Source: Botrimarina mediterranea | Lineage (GTDB): Bacteria; Planctomycetota; Planctomycetia; Pirellulales; Lacipirellulaceae | NCBI RefSeq assembly: GCF_007753265.1 | Contig: NZ_CP036349.1 | Location: 5,330,862-5,394,861 of the forward strand | Length of the DNA: 64,000 nucleotides | Reading direction: 5' to 3' | Part shown: piece after piece, positions 18,989-27,057 of the stretch | Layout: each line of letters begins with the position of its first letter | Position numbering within the stretch: position 1 is the first letter of the stretch | Notes under the pieces: generated by a model | The model's database searches: none | Told to the model about the DNA's origin: nothing | Seen by the model: the letters and a program-made list of their open reading frames with translations, nothing else | Translations under genes and position numbers: made by a program

Positions 18989-20761
18989 GTGTCGAAGAAG
19001 ACCAACAAGCTGAACCCCGCCGTCGGCCTCGGCTGCGCGACGCTCTTCGCCCTGCCGTTCGCGGGCGTGGGTGTCTTTATGGCGTGGAGCTTGGCGTCGA
19101 TCCTCTGGCTCTCTTGGTCGGCGGCGTCGTGGGTTGAAGTCCCTGCAACGATTACGAGCGTCGAGTTGCAGAGGACTGGCGATAAGAAGAACAGCCTGCG
19201 AGTCGTCGCCGACTATCGCTACGAATACGCCGGCCAGGCTTACGAGAGCGACCGCGTCGGCCTCTCAACGATGGCGGATAACTTCGGCTCGTACCATCGC
19301 CGCCTGCACGATCGGCTGCACGCTGCGTGGAAGGCGGAGAAGACCGTCGATTGCTTTGTCGATCCCAATGATCCAACGCAGGCGCTGCTTGATCGTCGCC
19401 TGCGGCCGGTCGTGGTTGTGTATCATGTGCCGTTCGTGCTCGCCTTCGGCGGCGTCGGCTTCGGGATCATCGCGGCGGCCCTCTACGGAATGAGAAAGGC
19501 TCGGCGGGACGATGTGATCTCCGCCGACTCGCCCGATAAGCCCTGGCTGTTGCGCGACGAATGGCGTGAGGGCGTGCAGCGCGAAGGCAACAAGGAGTTC
19601 TACGGGGTGGCGTTCTTCGCCGTCTTGTGGAACAGCATCGCCCTGCCGTTCGCGGCGATCTTCCTGATGAGCGACGACAAGAAGCCTTGGTGGCTTTACC
19701 TGATCGTCGCGATCTTCCCCGCTGTCGGCGTCGGCTTCATCGGCTGGCTGGTGAAGCACTGGCTCCGTCGCCGCAAGTACGGCGCCTCGACGCTTCGGCT
19801 GGCGACGATGCCGGGCGTCGTCGGCGGCAAGTTGGCGGGCGTCATCCTGGCGCCGGAGGCGGTGCGTGCCGCCGACGCGGTGCGCGTCTCACTGACCTGC
19901 ACCCGGGTCGTCCGCCGTGGCAAGAACTCCACGACCGAGGTCTTGTGGCAGGACGAACGCGACATCGCCAAGTTCCTCGACGCCGGCGAGCCCGGCAGCT
20001 TCGGCGTGCCGATAACGTTCACGATCCCCAGCCATGCCCAACCGACCGACGACGACAAACGAGTTGCGTGGACGCTCAAGGCCATGGCCGAGCTGCCGGG
20101 GATCGACTACGCGGCTTCGTTCGAGGTTCCGGTCTTCCGCACCGAAGACTCGCAAGAGAATATCGACGTCGAACTCACCGCGCTGAGCGAGTACGAATCG
20201 GATAAACCGCTCGAAGCGCTGCTCGCTGCCGAAGGAATTCTCGTCGAACCGCAAGCGGCGCTGGGGAGCATCCGTTACTTCGCCCCCGCGGGTCGGCATC
20301 TGGGCATGGCGATCCCGCTCACGATCATGACGCTGATCGTCGGCGGCGCGAGCCTTGGGCTGCTCTGGAACTCCGTCTGGCTGATCGGCGGCGCCTCGTT
20401 GCTGGTGACGCTGGTGATGATCGCCGCGACGCTGCACACGTGGCTCGCCGAGTCCGAGCTGATCGTCGCCGACGACCATTGGACGACCCGCCAAGCCTGG
20501 CGCGGCCTGGCCGGGAGTCCACGCACCTTCGAGACCCAATACGTTCGCGCGATTGAGCTACGGACAACCTCGACATCGCAGTCCGGCAACAACGTGCAGC
20601 GTTACCAAGACGTCGTCGCCAGACTCCTCGGCGAACCCAAACCCGTCAAACTCCTCGGCAGCCTCCGCAGCGCCGCCGCGGCGCGAAAGCTCGTGCTTGA
20701 CCTGCGACAGCGGGCCGGGCTGAATGACTTACAAGAATTGGCCGCAGATGATCGCAGATAG
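18989..20761 (+). CDS. DUF3592 membrane protein
   Basis: 590 residues from a GTG at 18989. The N-terminal helix (about 10-40) is followed by a DUF3592 segment (EVPATITSVEL ... DYRYEYAGQAYESDRVGL ... DCFVDPNDPTQALLDR) and a second helix; more helices lie near 200-260 and 430-480, with soluble domains between. The function of DUF3592 proteins is unknown. The last seven residues, LAADDRR, and the TAG stop are encoded by an intergenic repeat at 20741-20770 shared with the convergent neighbour, which ends in the same residues. No operon partner is seen. Confidence 0.78.
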   Translation: MSKKTNKLNPAVGLGCATLFALPFAGVGVFMAWSLASILWLSWSAASWVEVPATITSVELQRTGDKKNSLRVVADYRYEYAGQAYESDRVGLSTMADNFGSYHRRLHDRLHAAWKAEKTVDCFVDPNDPTQALLDRRLRPVVVVYHVPFVLAFGGVGFGIIAAALYGMRKARRDDVISADSPDKPWLLRDEWREGVQREGNKEFYGVAFFAVLWNSIALPFAAIFLMSDDKKPWWLYLIVAIFPAVGVGFIGWLVKHWLRRRKYGASTLRLATMPGVVGGKLAGVILAPEAVRAADAVRVSLTCTRVVRRGKNSTTEVLWQDERDIAKFLDAGEPGSFGVPITFTIPSHAQPTDDDKRVAWTLKAMAELPGIDYAASFEVPVFRTEDSQENIDVELTALSEYESDKPLEALLAAEGILVEPQAALGSIRYFAPAGRHLGMAIPLTIMTLIVGGASLGLLWNSVWLIGGASLLVTLVMIAATLHTWLAESELIVADDHWTTRQAWRGLAGSPRTFETQYVRAIELRTTSTSQSGNNVQRYQDVVARLLGEPKPVKLLGSLRSAAAARKLVLDLRQRAGLNDLQELAADDRR

Positions 20762-20905
20762 GCGCAGATGAAACGGTTCATTTGTAGGAGGCGTCTCTGA
20801 CGCCGATTTCTCGCACCATGCCGTTTCGGAATGGGGGCCGTAATCGGGGTCGGGAGACCCCTCCTACATTTCTCTTATCGGCGCTTATCTGCGATCATCT
20901 GCGGC
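20741..20905. repeat. Composite palindrome: outer GCAGATGATCGCAGAT arms around an 86-bp family A element
   Basis: The outer arms at 20741-20770 and 20876-20905 pair over 30 bp with a few mismatches. Each arm encodes the C-terminal AADDRR and stop of a convergent gene. Inside lies an 86-bp near-palindrome (20783-20868, starting TGTAGGAGGCGTCT and ending CCCCTCCTACA) that recurs at 54354-54439. Confidence 0.88.
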
Positions 20906-22342
20906 TACACTCCGCGGCGTCGCGGCGCCGGCGATCCAGGCGAGGCGGCCTAGCAGCCAGGCGTACGCAAGGTCGATGAGGAACTCCACCGGCAGGATCA
21001 CGAACACCGACCAAGGCCCCATCGACGCGGCAAGGTCCTCGCCAATCCACATTGATCCGACCGCGAGCCCGAACGCCGAGGCGTAGAACGCCAGCCATGT
21101 CACCGGCGCGTAGCGCATCGTGCGTAGCACGCCCGGCGATAGGATTGCCCACATCGAGGTCTCGTTGAGTTGCGACAAGACGATCACGGGAAAAGCAAAC
21201 ATCGCTCCGACGGCCGACCAGCCGAACACCGAATCGAGCGGCCATGGCAAGCTGGTGGCGTTGGGGATGAGCTGGCCGGCGATCGAGCCCGGGATCGCCG
21301 CGACGATCATCGCAAAGACGACCGTCACCGCCGGCGGCGCCCATTCGCCGAAGTCGAAGACCGGCCAGTTGTAGACGCACCGCGCGCCGGTCGCGGCGCT
21401 GTCCATCACCGTCCAGCACACAGTGCAGGCGATCGTCATCCACATCGCGGTGACGAACACCGTCGTCCCGAGCAGCAGGATCATGCCGATCCAGCCGTAC
21501 ATCCCCCCCGAAGACGCTAGTGCGTCGAGCGCGGCGATCATCAACACAACGAACAAGAGTCCGAAGCTCAGGCCGAACCAAGCGAGCAGCATCTTCGACT
21601 GCGTGAAGGCCGTTGCGAGGCCGTCGAACAGCCCGATCCCCCAGCCGAAGGTCGAGGCCGACTCGTTGTCGATCTCGGCCTTGCCGCCCTCCGGCGAATC
21701 CTTCGCCAAGAGCGTGCGGTAACCTGCCGGCGCCCGCTCGACGAGCTCTTCGAAACGCGTCCGTAGCACGGTCGTATCGACTTCGGGGGCCGCGTCGACG
21801 TCGTAGGTCTCGGCCACGAGGGCGAACTTCGCCGCCGGCTTAGCCGTAACAGGAACGGGCGTCGCTGCGCCGCAGTCGGGGCACGATACGGTCTCGCCGA
21901 CGCGGCTCGCCTCCGCCGAAAGGTGCGTCCCGCAGAGCCGACACGAGAACGAAACCGTTGGCGCCGCGACCCGGGCGAGATCGACGCCGTGCGGCTGCTC
22001 CCCTTCGTAGAGTTCGTAGCCCTCCTCGTCCATCGCCTTGGGCCGGAGCGACTTGGGCGGTTCGGGCGGCGGCGGGACGACCGTCAGTGTGTGGCAATCG
22101 GGGCACTTGGCTTTGCTGCCGACCAAGTCCGGCGGTGCATGCATCCGTGTCTGGCAGAGTCGGCAGTGGAAGCCGATCAGGTTGGCAAAGGGATCGATCT
22201 TCTGAGCGACCACCTTCGGCATCGGAACCAGCAGCGGCTCGCGACAACCGGGACACGGCGCGGTGCGTCCCGCGAACCGCGCCGGCGCGGAGACCTTCTT
22301 TCCACAAGAGGGGCAAACGAAAGTGACGGCGGTGCTGTCCAT
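20885..22342 (-). CDS. Membrane protein with three N-terminal zinc ribbons
   Basis: 485 residues from the ATG at 22342 (MDSTAVTFVCPSCGKKV). Three CxxC-type zinc ribbons occur in the first 180 residues: CPSCGKK...CPGCRE, CRLCQTR...CPDCHT and CRLCGTH...CPDCGA. A linker follows, then about six membrane helices from residue 240 on. The layout recalls planctomycete proteins in which zinc ribbons precede an integral membrane domain; their function is unknown. The ribbons suggest metal, nucleic-acid or protein binding on the cytoplasmic face. The tail AADDRR comes from the shared repeat. A metal-efflux type permease is encoded divergently 179 bp away, which may be relevant. Confidence 0.75.
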   Translation of the reverse strand: MDSTAVTFVCPSCGKKVSAPARFAGRTAPCPGCREPLLVPMPKVVAQKIDPFANLIGFHCRLCQTRMHAPPDLVGSKAKCPDCHTLTVVPPPPEPPKSLRPKAMDEEGYELYEGEQPHGVDLARVAAPTVSFSCRLCGTHLSAEASRVGETVSCPDCGAATPVPVTAKPAAKFALVAETYDVDAAPEVDTTVLRTRFEELVERAPAGYRTLLAKDSPEGGKAEIDNESASTFGWGIGLFDGLATAFTQSKMLLAWFGLSFGLLFVVLMIAALDALASSGGMYGWIGMILLLGTTVFVTAMWMTIACTVCWTVMDSAATGARCVYNWPVFDFGEWAPPAVTVVFAMIVAAIPGSIAGQLIPNATSLPWPLDSVFGWSAVGAMFAFPVIVLSQLNETSMWAILSPGVLRTMRYAPVTWLAFYASAFGLAVGSMWIGEDLAASMGPWSVFVILPVEFLIDLAYAWLLGRLAWIAGAATPRSVAADDRR

Positions 22343-22521
22343 CCGCGGTTGTGAAGCGACTTGAATGACGTAGGGGCGGGCGCAGGTTGACGCAGAAGCC
22401 AACTTGACGCAGAAGAGAGTACGGTAGTCCGTTAGTTTGTCAGTCCGATAGCGAAATTTTCCGCCCCTAGAACCGAAGCCCCCTACGGCCCTACCCACCT
22501 ATTCACCTCCGAAGGCCCCCC

Positions 22522-23598
22522 GTGCTCGAAGCGATGTGGCGGATGACGCTCGAACTGGCGCCCTGGATGCTCTTGGGAGCCGCCATCGCGGGGGCGATGT
22601 ACGCCTTTCTGCCGCAGGGGCTCATGCAGCGGCTGCTGGGGGGCAAGGGCGCCGTCTGGAAGTCGGTCCTCGTCGGCGTCCCGCTGCCGCTCTGCTCGTG
22701 CGCGGTGATCCCCGTCGGTCTCGGCCTCAAACGCCAAGGCGCCACCAGCGGGGCCTCGGTCGCGTTCTTGATCGCCACGCCGCAGACCGGCGTCGATTCG
22801 GTCCTCGTGACGGCGGGCCTCTTGGGCTGGCCACTGGCGTTGTTCAAGGTCGCCACGGCGCTGTTAACGGGCCTCGCCGGTGGTTGGCTCACCGACGCGG
22901 TGACGCCGAAGAAGTTCTCGCTTCCGGTCCTCGATAGCGGAGCGCCCGTCGCCAAGGACGCGTCCTTCATCGCGCGCTTGCGCTCCGGCGCCGCGCACGC
23001 GGACGACCTCGTGCGGTCTATCTGGAAGTGGCTCGCGCTCGGAGTGGTCCTCTCCGCAACGATCACGGCGTTCGTCCCGGAGGACTGGCTGGCGGGCCTC
23101 GGCGCGTACGGCGGCGCCGCGGCGATGGGCGCGGCGTTGGCGCTCTCGCTGCCGCTCTATGTCTGCGCAACCGCCAGCGTGCCGATCGCCGCGTCGCTCG
23201 CCGCCGCCGGGCTGCCGACCGGCGCTGTCATCGTCTTCTTGATGGCCGGCCCCGCGTCGAACGCTGCGACGATCGGCGCCGTCTACCGCGGCCTCGGCTG
23301 GCGCCCGCTCGTTGCCTACCTTTCGACGATCGTCGTCGGCAGCATCGCCGGCGGCATGCTCTACGACACGTGGCTCGGCGGCACAAGACTGACCCTCACC
23401 GCGACCGACCATCTCCATCACCACGAGCACGGCGGCGCCTGGTGGGAGATCGCCGCGGCGGTCGCACTCATCGCCTGGATCGCCTGGTGCGCGCTCCGCG
23501 ACCTGAAGAAAAGTTCAACGCACGAAACGCCGCTGGCCGACGTCGGAAACCCCTCGTGCTGCAGTTCAGATTCCGAAGCCAAAACCGCCTGCCACTGA
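22522..23598 (+). CDS. SO_0444-type Cu/Zn efflux permease (DUF318/ArsP-like)
   Basis: 358 residues from a GTG at 22522. Eight or more helices form the two-repeat permease fold. The key motif PLCSCAVIPVGLGLKRQG is in the first half and PLYVCATASVPIAASL in the matching place of the second. The tail is rich in His and Cys (HLHHHEHGG, CCSSDSEAKTACH), suitable for metal binding. Family members export copper, zinc or organoarsenicals across the inner membrane. No metal-responsive regulator is adjacent. A strong family D palindrome follows the gene. Confidence 0.85.
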   Translation: MLEAMWRMTLELAPWMLLGAAIAGAMYAFLPQGLMQRLLGGKGAVWKSVLVGVPLPLCSCAVIPVGLGLKRQGATSGASVAFLIATPQTGVDSVLVTAGLLGWPLALFKVATALLTGLAGGWLTDAVTPKKFSLPVLDSGAPVAKDASFIARLRSGAAHADDLVRSIWKWLALGVVLSATITAFVPEDWLAGLGAYGGAAAMGAALALSLPLYVCATASVPIAASLAAAGLPTGAVIVFLMAGPASNAATIGAVYRGLGWRPLVAYLSTIVVGSIAGGMLYDTWLGGTRLTLTATDHLHHHEHGGAWWEIAAAVALIAWIAWCALRDLKKSSTHETPLADVGNPSCCSSDSEAKTACH

Positions 23599-23610
23599 CG
23601 CCGACTATCT

Positions 23611-23686
23611 GCGAGCCCCGCGGCGTCAGCCCGGGGAGTGAAGCGGTTACCCGGCGCCCTCCCCGGGCTGACGCCGTGGGGCTCGC
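23611..23686. repeat. Family D palindrome, copy 1
   Basis: The arms at 23611-23637 and 23660-23686 (starting GCGAGCCCCGCGGCGTCAGC) pair over 27 bp with one mismatch. The loop begins AGTGAAGCGG, the same as in the copy at 44082. It may also stop transcription of the permease before the riboswitch. Confidence 0.88.
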
Positions 23687-23725
23687 ATGACGGATGCGGC
23701 GCTTTTGGGGGCCATATCTCATGGT

Positions 23726-23754
23726 TTGCATTGGCCTGCCGCCGGTGCTATGCT
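23726..23754 (+). promoter_or_regulatory. Candidate sigma-70-like promoter for the riboswitch operon
   Basis: TTGCAT at 23726-23731 and TATGCT at 23749-23754 are separated by 17 bp. Transcription would then begin near 23761, about ten bases before the riboswitch P1 stem. This is the only good match in the gap after the family D palindrome. Confidence 0.45.
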
Positions 23755-23770
23755 CCTCGCTCGATTTCGT

Positions 23771-23975
23771 GTGTTGGTGGTCGGCGCCGCGGCTTGCGGC
23801 TCGCCGACGTAACAGGGAACTCCGGTGCAATTCCGGGACGGCCCCGCCGCTGTAACCAAGCACTAACTTCGCCGGACCCATTCTTCACGCCATTGTCCTG
23901 CTAATGCCGCTTGCGGCGTAGCGAGATGAGAAGGCTGGTCCCGACGGGCTTGGGAGTCAGAAGACCTACCAACAC
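23771..23975 (+). promoter_or_regulatory. Cobalamin (B12) riboswitch
   Basis: The conserved core is plain: AACAGGGAACTCCGGTGCAA and GCCGCTGTAAC in the 5' half, then GAGAAGGCTGGTC, and the B12 box GGGAGTCAGAAGACCTACC at the 3' end. P1 can form between GTGTTGG (23771-23777) and CCAACAC (23969-23975). In known examples adenosylcobalamin or a related corrinoid binds the RNA and shuts off the downstream genes by ending transcription or hiding the ribosome site. The next gene starts about 140 bases on; I cannot assign the switching hairpin. A reading frame crosses the RNA but has no protein-like features. Confidence 0.95.
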
Positions 23976-24112
23976 GAGGCATGCGGAAGCTTCGAGGGGA
24001 AGCCGCCGCGTCGTTAGAGGTGTAGCTGCATCGGTCCGATACGTAGGCGTTTACCCGTGCGCGCAAGCGCCAGGGCTCGCGCTACGGACCGTCGCGGTAT
24101 GGAATAGGTCAC

Positions 24113-25036
24113 GTGGTACGCGAACGCGCCAAGTTGGAAGTAGACAGAGGGAAGTGGGAAGACGGCAGCTTGCCGTCATTCTCCGACTTCCGACTTCCGA
24201 CTTTCCACTTCCGCCCCGCCTTCACCCTCGTCGAGCTCCTCGTCGTCATCGCCATCATCGGCGTGCTCGTCGCGCTGCTGTTGCCTGCTGTTCAAGCGTC
24301 GCGCGAAGCGGCCCGCCGCGCGGCGTGCATGAACAACCTTAAGCAGGTTGGCCTCGCGCTGTTGAGCTATCACGACACCAACAACGATTTCCCACTCGGC
24401 GGCCGGCTCGACGACAAACACCGCGCCGATGTTGGGCCGAGTTGGACGACCGAGGTTTTGCCCTGGTTCGAAGAAGCGTCGCTACGCGATCAGCTCGACC
24501 TATCGCTGCTTTATACCGATCCCGCCAACCTCACCGCGGGCCGGACGCTATTGCCGGTGATGCTTTGCCCGAGCATGCCCGACGGCGATACGCCGCGCAA
24601 GTCGGTCGATCTATCGAGCACGTCTCCCCACGACTACGCGAAGACCGCCTACGGCGGCATCCAGGGTGAACGCGGCCTCCGCGCGACGAACGCCACCAAT
24701 AACCCCGAGCGCGGCGTGTTGATTTATGAGAAGCCGATCTCGCTCGCGCACTTCACCGATGGCGCTTCGCACACCGCGATCGTTGGCGAAGTCCCCGAAG
24801 GGATTCACTCGATCTGGATCAGTGTCCGCAACGTCTTCGACCAGTCGGCGCCGATCAACGCCCGCGACTCCACAACCCGGCAGCTCGCCGACTTCGGCCA
24901 AGAGCTGAGCAGCTTTCACCCCGGCGGCGCGCTCGTCGTCTTCGCCGACGCGTCCGTCCATTTCTACCCCAACTCGACCGACAACCTGACGCTCGCCGCG
25001 ATCTGTTCGCGCGACGACAACCTGGAGCGAAAATGA
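24113..25036 (+). CDS. DUF1559 pseudopilin-like protein under cobalamin riboswitch control
   Basis: 307 residues from a GTG at 24113. The pilin-like segment RPAFTLVELLVVIAIIGVL begins near residue 34, so the leader is about 25 residues longer than in the paralogue at 14173. The extra residues are encoded by a palindromic repeat (24129-24213), and the true start is therefore uncertain. The body is DUF1559; the final signature is altered to HPGGALVVFADAS (DG replaced by DA). The stop overlaps the next start by four bases (ATGA), so it is coupled to the DUF4465 gene. It presumably forms or assists a surface fibre or secretion path; control by a B12 riboswitch ties it to cobalamin supply. Confidence 0.87.
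   Translation: MVRERAKLEVDRGKWEDGSLPSFSDFRLPTFHFRPAFTLVELLVVIAIIGVLVALLLPAVQASREAARRAACMNNLKQVGLALLSYHDTNNDFPLGGRLDDKHRADVGPSWTTEVLPWFEEASLRDQLDLSLLYTDPANLTAGRTLLPVMLCPSMPDGDTPRKSVDLSSTSPHDYAKTAYGGIQGERGLRATNATNNPERGVLIYEKPISLAHFTDGASHTAIVGEVPEGIHSIWISVRNVFDQSAPINARDSTTRQLADFGQELSSFHPGGALVVFADASVHFYPNSTDNLTLAAICSRDDNLERK
24129..24213. repeat. Palindromic repeat inside the 5' end of the DUF1559 gene
   Basis: The left part (AAGTTGGAAGTAGACAGAGG onward) and the right part, with three GACTTCC-type words, are imperfectly complementary around the core palindrome ACGGCAGCTTGCCGT. The repeat lies between the riboswitch and the pilin-like codons and reads in frame, lengthening the leader. Confidence 0.65.
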
Positions 25037-25902
25037 ACCTACGTCATGCCCTGCTAAGTCTCTCGCTGCTCCTCGCTGGTAGCGTAGCCAGCGCTCACGC
25101 CGCGCAGAGCGTCGTCGATTTTGATGACCTCACGCTCGCTCCCGAATCGCGTTGGGTCGGCCCCGATCCCAATGGCGACACGGTCGATGGCGCCTTCGGG
25201 CCCGAGGTCCGCGGTGCGTTCGCCTCGCACGGCGCCGCCTTCGGCAATGTGTATGACCTTTCCTTCAGCACGTGGAGTGGCTTCGCCTACTCGAACGAGT
25301 CGGACAACACGACGCCCGGATTCGGCAACCAGCACAGCGCGATCACCGGCGATGGCCATGGCCCGGGCGCCGACAACTACGGCCTCGCCTTCGCCGCCAG
25401 CACGCTCGGCAGCGGCCCGATCGATGCGGCGGCGCTCGCGGGCCTGCCGACGATCACGCTCCCGTCCGGTCACAGCGTCGAGAGCGTCTGGATCACTAAC
25501 ACCACTTACGCGGCCCTGTCGATGCGCGACGGAGACTCGTTCGCCAAGAAGTTCGGCGGCGAGTCGGGCACAGATGAGGATTGGTTCATGGTCACCGCTT
25601 ATGGCGTCGACGCCGAGGGCGGAGTCCTCGACGCGTCGGTCGATTTCTATCTCGCCGACTTCCGCTCCGCCAACAGCGCCGAGGACTACCTCGTCACCGA
25701 TTGGACGGAGTGGGACCTGTCGCCGCTGGCCGGCGCCGCGAGCCTACACTTCGACTTCTCGTCGTCCGATGTCGGCGCCTTCGGCATCAACACGCCGACG
25801 TACTTCGCGATCGACGACCTGACGCTGAACACGATCCCCGAACCCGCGTCGATCCTGCTCGTCGCCATCGGCTGCGTCGCCATCGCCGCCAGGAAGGCGT
25901 GA
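25033..25902 (+). CDS. DUF4465 surface protein with PEP-CTERM anchor, B12-regulated
   Basis: 289 residues: signal peptide (1-23), a full DUF4465 domain, and a PEP-CTERM tail (IPEPASILLVAIGCVAIAA then RKA). Family signatures are WSGFAYSNESDNTTPGFGNQ, NTTYAALSMRDGDSFAKKFG, SGTDEDWFMVTAYG and VDFYLADFRSANSAEDY. Its start overlaps the DUF1559 stop and its stop overlaps the DUF5522 start, so three genes are coupled behind the cobalamin riboswitch. From memory, DUF4465 proteins of Bacteroidota occur in cobalamin-uptake loci near BtuB and some bind B12 on the surface; I cannot check this here. A role in corrinoid capture by a surface-anchored protein is the natural inference. Confidence 0.9.
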   Translation: MNLRHALLSLSLLLAGSVASAHAAQSVVDFDDLTLAPESRWVGPDPNGDTVDGAFGPEVRGAFASHGAAFGNVYDLSFSTWSGFAYSNESDNTTPGFGNQHSAITGDGHGPGADNYGLAFAASTLGSGPIDAAALAGLPTITLPSGHSVESVWITNTTYAALSMRDGDSFAKKFGGESGTDEDWFMVTAYGVDAEGGVLDASVDFYLADFRSANSAEDYLVTDWTEWDLSPLAGAASLHFDFSSSDVGAFGINTPTYFAIDDLTLNTIPEPASILLVAIGCVAIAARKA

Positions 25903-26120
25903 TGGCTCCGTCCTCGCAGCAACCGCAGCCGGTCCACCCCCTCGCCGACCACTACGTCGAGCACGGCCGCGTCGTCTTCACCGCCGCATTCTTGCTGCGC
26001 CGCGGAACCTGCTGCGACAACGGCTGCCGCCACTGCCCCTACCAAGGAGAGCCGTCGGCGCTAGCCGCGAGTAGCCCCACCATCGACGCCACGACCATCG
26101 TTCCAACTCCAATTTCTTGA
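25902..26120 (+). CDS. DUF5522 small cysteine-rich protein
   Basis: 72 residues. The core is HPLADHYVEHGRVVFTAAFL followed by RRGTCCDNGCRHCPY, the DUF5522 signature with a CC-x3-C-x2-C cluster that looks metal-binding. Start ATG and the previous stop overlap (TGATG), so it is the third coupled gene of the riboswitch operon. Its function is unknown. The last stop base touches the next palindrome. It is too short for a catalytic fold and may be an assembly or metal-handling factor. Confidence 0.82.
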   Translation: MAPSSQQPQPVHPLADHYVEHGRVVFTAAFLLRRGTCCDNGCRHCPYQGEPSALAASSPTIDATTIVPTPIS

Positions 26121-26199
26121 ACCACAAAGGAACGAAGGAACAAAGGATTTATCTGCAATTCGTTTGTTCACAAGAGTCTTCCTTTGTTACTTTGTGGTT
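26120..26199. repeat. Family G palindrome, copy 1
   Basis: The left arm ACCACAAAGGAACGAAGGAA (from 26121) is complementary to the right arm ending CTTTGTTACTTTGTGGTT at about 26199. The same words form the element at 36453-36595. It lies between the DUF5522 and methyltransferase genes. Confidence 0.8.
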
Positions 26200-26247
26200 C
26201 CCTTTCCTGCTTTTCGCTGCGTGATCGACGCTGGCTACAATCGCCGC

Positions 26248-27045
26248 ATGGAACTCGACCCGCGACGCACCGCTATCGAGCGTAACCGCCAGGCGTGGAA
26301 CGACCTCGCCCGGCAAGGCGTGCCGCTCGCTCGGCCGGCGACGGCGGCGGATTTCGCGGACCCGTTGCGGGCGGTTGACCCGGATGGGTGGCTGAGGCGT
26401 GGGCTTGGTGGTTCGGTCGTCGGCAAGCGGGTGCTGTGTCTTGCCGCGGGGGGTGGGCGGCAGGGGCCGTTGCATGTGGCGGCGGGGATGGAGGTGACGG
26501 TTGTTGATGTTAGCGAGGCGATGCTGGAGAAGGATCGTGCCGTCGCTGAGGCCCGCGGCTGCCGCCTGCGGCTGTGCCAGACGTCGATGGATGATCTGTC
26601 GGAGTTGCGTGACGACGAGTTCGACGCGGTCGTGCAACCCGTCAGCAGCTGTTACGCGTCGGACGTCGCCGCCGTTTATCGCGAAGTCGCCCGCGTGCTG
26701 CGGCCCGGCGGCGTTTACGTCTCGCAGCACAAGACGCCAACGAGTCTCCAAGCCGCTAGTCGGCTTAGCGGAAACGGCGCGCTAGAACTCCGCACCCCCT
26801 ACTACCACGAAGGCCCGCTGCCGCCATCCGACCCCTGCCGTACGCGCGAGCCGGGCACGCTCGAGTTCCTGCACCGCTGGGAACAACTCATCGGCGGCCT
26901 CTGCCGCGCGGGTTTCGTCGTCGAAGACCTCGGCGAACCGTCCCACGCCGAAGAACCCGGCGACCACGGCCAACGCAGCCGCTATGTGGCGCCCTACGTG
27001 CGGATACTTGCGAGACGGGTTTTAGCCGCAGATGTGCGCAGATGA
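26248..27045 (+). CDS. Class I SAM-dependent methyltransferase
   Basis: 265 residues from the ATG at 26248. Motif I is VLCLAAGGGRQGP (about 57-70), followed by the acidic strand EVTVVDVSEAML and motif IV near DDEFDAVVQPVSSCY; LRPGGVYVSQHKTP closes the fold. The substrate is unknown. It lies on the same strand as the riboswitch operon, but 127 bp and a palindrome separate it, so co-regulation is uncertain. The last residues, LAADVRR, and the TGA stop come from a repeat of the GCAGATG type, like the tails of the two genes that end near 20761 and 20885. Confidence 0.82.
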   Translation: MELDPRRTAIERNRQAWNDLARQGVPLARPATAADFADPLRAVDPDGWLRRGLGGSVVGKRVLCLAAGGGRQGPLHVAAGMEVTVVDVSEAMLEKDRAVAEARGCRLRLCQTSMDDLSELRDDEFDAVVQPVSSCYASDVAAVYREVARVLRPGGVYVSQHKTPTSLQAASRLSGNGALELRTPYYHEGPLPPSDPCRTREPGTLEFLHRWEQLIGGLCRAGFVVEDLGEPSHAEEPGDHGQRSRYVAPYVRILARRVLAADVRR

Positions 27046-27057
27046 ATGCGGATGGGG

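Noticed and set aside
23911-24342. Plus-strand open frame crossing the cobalamin riboswitch
   Set aside because: Its first codons are the conserved RNA core and B12 box. The encoded residues are not protein-like.
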